Positions 6,527 through 9,648 of a stretch of 9,648 nt of DNA are shown here, one piece after another. Source of the DNA: an uncultured Porphyromonas sp. GTDB lineage: Bacteria > Bacteroidota > Bacteroidia > Bacteroidales > Porphyromonadaceae. The position numbers and the translations under genes were made by a program. The notes beneath the pieces are model-generated. The model worked only from the letters and a program-made list of their open reading frames with translations. It was not told the DNA's origin and ran no database searches. Positions within the stretch are counted from its first letter, which is position 1, and each line of letters begins with the position of its first letter. The stretch spans positions 1-9,648 of the forward strand of contig CAMXXM010000037.1 of the NCBI GenBank assembly GCA_947253195.1, given 5' to 3'.

Positions 6527-9286
6527 TCACTCCTGCATCGCAGCCTCAGAATCCTTGCGGTGCTCAATGGCAGCCTGTGCTGCTGCCACGCGAGCGATCG
6601 GGATGCGGTAGGGTGAGCAGCTGACGTAGTTCAGCCCTACTGTGTCGCAGAATTTCACGCTCGACGGCTCCCCTCCGTGCTCACCGCAGATACCGCATAC
6701 CAGCTCGGGACGGGCCTTGCGACCACGCTCGGCAGCGATACGGATCAACTGACCCACACCGTCCTGGTCGAGTACCTGGAAGGGATCCACATTGAGGATC
6801 TTCTTCTCGAGGTAAACGGGCAGGAAGGACGCGATGTCGTCACGTGAGTAGCCAAAGGTCATCTGCGTGAGGTCGTTGGTACCGAAGGAGAAGAACTCTG
6901 CCGAGGCGGCGATCTTATCTGCCGTCAGGGCTGCACGGGGCACCTCGATCATCGTACCGATCTTGAAGTCGATCTGTGCGCCCTCCTCCTCGAAGAGTGC
7001 CTTAGCAGTCTCGGTGATGATGCGCTTTTGCTCATTGAACTCCTGCACGATACCTGCCAGCGGCACCATGATCTCGGGGATGGGGTTGTACCCCTCCTTC
7101 TTCAGCTCAATGGCTGCGCCGAGGATGGCTCTCGTCTGCATAATCGTGATCTCGGGGTAGGTGTTGCCGAGTCGGCAGCCACGGTGTCCCAGCATAGGAT
7201 TGTGCTCAGCCAGCTGCTGCACCCTCTCGCGGATGTACTTGACGGTCACACCCATATCCTGTGCCATCTCCTCCTGGCCCTTGGCATCGTGGGGGACAAA
7301 CTCGTGTAGTGGTGGGTCAAGCAGGCGGACGATCACCGGGTGACCATCCATGGCTAGGAAGATCGACTTGAAGTCCTCCCTCTGGATCGGGAGCAGCACC
7401 TCGAGTGCCTTGTATCGCTCGTCGGCAGTCTCCGAGAGGATCATGTGGCGGATCGCCTTGATCTTCTTTCCGTCGAAGAACATATGCTCCGTACGGCAGA
7501 GACCGATACCTACGGCGCCAAACTTACGGGCCACCTTCGCATCGCGCTCGGTGTCCGCATTGGCACGCACGACCATACGGCTGTGCTTGGAGCAGAGGTC
7601 CATCAGCATCTGGAAGTCATCATCCAGCTCGGGTGCCTCAGTCTTGAGCTCACCCTCGTAGATACGACCTGTGGAGCCATTGATAGAGATGTGATCGCCC
7701 TCGTGGAAGACCTTATCCCCTACGGTGATGGTGCGTGCCTTGTAGTCGATATTGAGCGCTCCTGCGCCGGTAATGCAGCACTTACCCATACCACGGGCCA
7801 CCACGGCTGCGTGGCTGGTCATGCCACCTCGTGCGGTGAGGACGCCGTCAGCCACCTGCATGCCGGCAAGATCCTCCGGAGAGGTCTCGTCGCGGACGAG
7901 GATCACACGGTGTCCCTCCTTGTGGTGCAGCTCCTGAGCATCGTCAGCAAAGAAGCAGATGATACCTGTAGCGGCACCGGGGGAGGCGGGCAGACCGCGA
8001 GCGATCAGCGTGGCACTCTTCTCCATCTTCTTATCGAAGACCGGGTGCAGCAGCTCGTCCAGCTTATTGGGCTCGATGTGCTCGATGGCAGCCTCCTCGT
8101 CGATCATGCCGTCACGGAGCAGATCCATGGCGATCTTGACCATAGCCCGACCGGTACGCTTACCGTTACGGGTCTGGAGGAACCAAAGCTTACCCTCCTG
8201 GACGGTAAACTCCATATCCTGCATATCGTGGTAGTGCTGCTCCAGCTTGTGCTGGATCTCGAAGAGCTCCTTGTAGATCTCAGGCATTGCCTCCTCGAGA
8301 GAGGGGTGCTCGGACTTGCGCTCCTCCTCGCTGATCCCCTTGTACTCGGCAAACTGGCGCGAGCCCTTGAGGGTGATCTGGCTGGGGGTGCGGATACCGG
8401 CGACTACGTCCTCGCCCTGTGCGTTGATCAAGTACTCGCCGTTGAAGACATTCTCACCCGTGGCGGCATCACGTGAGAAGCAGACGCCGGTGGCACTGGT
8501 GTCGCCCATGTTACCGTAGACCATCGCCATGACGGTAACGGCCGTTCCCCACTCCTCGGGGATGCCCTCCATACGGCGGTAGAGCACAGCGCGCTCATTC
8601 ATCCATGAGCTAAAGACAGCAAAGATGGCACCCCACAGCTGCTCGTGGACATCCTGGGGAAAGGGCTTGCCGGTCTTCTCCAGCACAGCGGCCTTGAAGC
8701 GCTTTACCAGCTCCCTCAGGTCCGCCACCTCCAGATCAGTATCCTCGGTGACACCCTTGGCCTTCTTCACCGCACGGATCTCCAGCTCAAAGGGGTCGAT
8801 GTCGTCCTTATTCTCGGGCTTTAGTCCCAGCACCACGTCGCCGTACATCTGGACAAAGCGGCGGTAAGAGTCCCACGCGAAGCGGGGGTTATTGGTCAGC
8901 TTGGCAAGTCCCTCGACAGCCTCATCATTGAGACCAAGGTTGAGGATGGTGTCCATCATACCAGGCATAGAGGCAGGAGCACCGGAGCGGACCGAGACGA
9001 GGAGCGGATTAGCCGGGTCGCCAAAGGTACGTCCCACAAGTGCCTCGATCTTACCGATATTGGCCTTGACGTCCTCAGAGAGAGACTTGCGGATATTCTC
9101 TGCGCCCTCGGTCTGATAGGCTCTGCAGACCTCTGTCGTGATTGTAAATCCGGGAGGCACCGGTACTCCTACGAGGTTCATCTCGGCGAGATTAGCTCCC
9201 TTACCACCGAGGAGCATACGCATATCTGCGCGACCCTCGGCCTTGCCGTTGCCAAAGGAGTAAATCTTCTTACTGCTTTCGCTCAT
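6527..9286 (-). CDS. ppdK: Pyruvate, phosphate dikinase
   Basis: This cytoplasmic enzyme interconverts pyruvate + ATP + phosphate with phosphoenolpyruvate + AMP + pyrophosphate, used for glycolysis or gluconeogenesis depending on conditions. The 919 residues have the standard order. The N-terminal ATP-grasp domain carries GGKGANLAEM at 27-36 and SVRSGAPASMPGMMDTILNL from residue 98. The swivelling phosphohistidine domain carries GGMTSHAAVVARG, with His492 as the phosphoryl carrier and Thr490 in the position phosphorylated by regulatory proteins in plants. The C-terminal pyruvate/PEP barrel shows Arg598 (CRTEH), Arg654 (VRLLDPPLHEF), Glu781 (GTMIEVPRAAL), Asn804 (FGTNDLTQ) and Cys867 (CGICGEHGG). 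All key residues are present. It is about 45 residues longer than the clostridial enzyme, mainly through an insertion at about 306-332, a form I believe is normal in Bacteroidota. The start MSESSKKIYSFGNG is right before the conserved block; upstream is A-rich with no strong Shine-Dalgarno. It is transcribed alone, with a leader of about 80 nt. Confidence 0.97.
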   Translation of the reverse strand: MSESSKKIYSFGNGKAEGRADMRMLLGGKGANLAEMNLVGVPVPPGFTITTEVCRAYQTEGAENIRKSLSEDVKANIGKIEALVGRTFGDPANPLLVSVRSGAPASMPGMMDTILNLGLNDEAVEGLAKLTNNPRFAWDSYRRFVQMYGDVVLGLKPENKDDIDPFELEIRAVKKAKGVTEDTDLEVADLRELVKRFKAAVLEKTGKPFPQDVHEQLWGAIFAVFSSWMNERAVLYRRMEGIPEEWGTAVTVMAMVYGNMGDTSATGVCFSRDAATGENVFNGEYLINAQGEDVVAGIRTPSQITLKGSRQFAEYKGISEEERKSEHPSLEEAMPEIYKELFEIQHKLEQHYHDMQDMEFTVQEGKLWFLQTRNGKRTGRAMVKIAMDLLRDGMIDEEAAIEHIEPNKLDELLHPVFDKKMEKSATLIARGLPASPGAATGIICFFADDAQELHHKEGHRVILVRDETSPEDLAGMQVADGVLTARGGMTSHAAVVARGMGKCCITGAGALNIDYKARTITVGDKVFHEGDHISINGSTGRIYEGELKTEAPELDDDFQMLMDLCSKHSRMVVRANADTERDAKVARKFGAVGIGLCRTEHMFFDGKKIKAIRHMILSETADERYKALEVLLPIQREDFKSIFLAMDGHPVIVRLLDPPLHEFVPHDAKGQEEMAQDMGVTVKYIRERVQQLAEHNPMLGHRGCRLGNTYPEITIMQTRAILGAAIELKKEGYNPIPEIMVPLAGIVQEFNEQKRIITETAKALFEEEGAQIDFKIGTMIEVPRAALTADKIAASAEFFSFGTNDLTQMTFGYSRDDIASFLPVYLEKKILNVDPFQVLDQDGVGQLIRIAAERGRKARPELVCGICGEHGGEPSSVKFCDTVGLNYVSCSPYRIPIARVAAAQAAIEHRKDSEAAMQE

Positions 9287-9312
9287 ACTATTTGTTTCTT
9301 TTGATTTATTTT

Positions 9313-9324
9313 GGATTGCAATCC
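9313..9324. repeat. 12-bp perfect palindrome in the ppdK leader
   Basis: GGATTGCAATCC is a perfect palindrome 26 bp before the ppdK ATG, inside the predicted untranslated leader. With no loop it is a poor RNA hairpin and a better candidate for a dimeric protein site, but its position downstream of the promoter and its short length mean chance is possible. Confidence 0.35.
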
Positions 9325-9349
9325 TTATTTCTATTGATAAGCTTTCTGA

Positions 9350-9368
9350 GTAGCACTCTTGTGCCTAC
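9350..9368 (-). promoter_or_regulatory. Hairpin at the predicted 5' end of the ppdK transcript
   Basis: GTAGCAC (9350-9356) pairs with GTGCCTAC (9361-9368) over 7 bp with one bulged C and a 4-nt loop. It sits where a transcript from the -7 box at 9373-9380 would begin (about 9367), so it would form the first structure of the mRNA. A role in mRNA stability is an inference. Confidence 0.35.
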
Positions 9369-9372
9369 ACTA

Positions 9373-9380
9373 CAAAGGTA
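9373..9380 (-). promoter_or_regulatory. -7 box of the probable ppdK promoter
   Basis: The minus strand reads TACCTTTG, an exact TAnnTTTG match, 86 bp before the ppdK ATG and the only such box on that strand upstream of the gene. No clear -33 box lies 19-21 bp further upstream (TCCGTGC). Confidence 0.55.
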
Positions 9381-9552
9381 CAGATGATTGCCCTATATTG
9401 CACGGAAAAGACTGATTAGGGTAAAAAATATCTAATTGTGCCCACCTGCTATTTTTCTGATTTGCTCTTTTTGACAGACGGTTTGTCCTTTTGCGCATTC
9501 ATGTCGAGGGAGAATTATTGTAGGAGTGACCCCCACTTGAGGAGAGGCATTT
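9381..9552. other. AT-rich intergenic DNA without a recognised gene
   Basis: No open frame of useful length, RNA gene or terminator with a T-run was found. There are short pyrimidine-rich stretches (TATTTTTC, TCTTTTTG) and two weak inverted repeats: ATTAG/CTAAT at 9415-9419 and 9432-9436, and GACAGAC/GTTTGTC at 9474-9488, the latter with too small a loop to pair fully. The segment separates the ppdK promoter from the palindrome array. Confidence 0.5.
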
Positions 9553-9640
9553 CTTTTACCGGTAAAAGAATCTTCTAATACCGATGTTAGAGTTGTCTAA
9601 TATCGGTATTAGTGATGTCTAATATCGGTATTAGTTTGCA
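9553..9640. repeat. Four 16-bp palindromes at an exact 22-bp period
   Basis: Units start at 9553, 9575, 9597 and 9619. Each is a 16-bp palindrome or near-palindrome followed by a 6-bp spacer: CTTTTACCGGTAAAAG, CTAATACCGATGTTAG, CTAATATCGGTATTAG and again CTAATATCGGTATTAG. The last two are identical. The first is part of a perfect 20-bp palindrome, TTCTTTTACCGGTAAAAGAA (9551-9570). Consensus is CTwwTAyCGrTrwwAG. Spacers are AATCTT, AGTTGT, TGATGT and TTTGCA. The next 22-bp slot (9641 on) does not begin with CTAAT and the window ends 8 bp into it. With 6-bp spacers it is not a CRISPR array. Candidates are a tandem operator, another phased protein-binding array, or part of a short-repeat element. 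Related tandem-repeat elements are known in Porphyromonas, but I cannot match this one. Confidence 0.9.
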
Positions 9641-9648
9641 GTGAGGTT

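Noticed and set aside
7445..8476. 343-codon open frame on the plus strand inside ppdK
   Set aside because: It is wholly antisense to conserved catalytic regions of ppdK, has no recognisable domain or promoter, and arises from the codon bias of the real gene. The same applies to the other antisense frames over secDF, ppdK and the HerA-like gene.
9553..9640. CRISPR array
   Set aside because: Repeat units are 16 bp with 6-bp spacers, far too short, there are no cas genes in the window, and the repeats themselves are full palindromes.

Overview
The window looks like chromosomal DNA of a Bacteroidota bacterium, most likely Porphyromonas or a close relative. Three things point that way. The protein families fit: a fused SecDF with the MQNKG start and acidic linker typical of the phylum, and a long-form pyruvate phosphate dikinase. 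Four intergenic regions carry TAnnTTTG-type -7 boxes. Shine-Dalgarno sequences are weak or absent. The genus is inferred from general resemblance, not from a search.

Layout. 1-1564 (+): a HerA-like ATPase of the DUF853/YjgR family whose true start is probably inside the window at 68. 1740-4760 (+): secDF, with its own -7 box and a strong intrinsic terminator at 4783-4822. 4823-5050: intergenic DNA rich in inverted repeats, ending in a promoter. 5051-5629 (+): a small outer-membrane beta-barrel protein with a terminator at 5651-5698. 5710-6414 (-): a convergent exported protein resembling the DUF3108/TapB-like group. 6527-9286 (-): ppdK, with a terminator at 6455-6497 that runs directly into the promoter of the next minus-strand gene. 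9287-9648: the ppdK leader and promoter, about 170 bp of AT-rich DNA with no recognised gene, then a striking array of four 16-bp palindromes at an exact 22-bp pitch (9553-9640).

Functionally these are mostly independent single-gene units. SecDF uses the proton motive force to help finish export through SecYEG, and both small unknown proteins carry Sec signal peptides, so they are probable clients of that pathway. PpdK interconverts pyruvate and phosphoenolpyruvate in central metabolism. The HerA-like ATPase is of unknown physiological role.

The genes themselves are ordinary. The least explained element is the phased palindrome array at the right edge. Its first unit differs from the others by symmetric, compensated changes in the two arms, which suggests that the dyad symmetry, and not just the sequence, is maintained. 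It may be a tandem operator, a protein-binding array or part of a repeat element continuing past the window.
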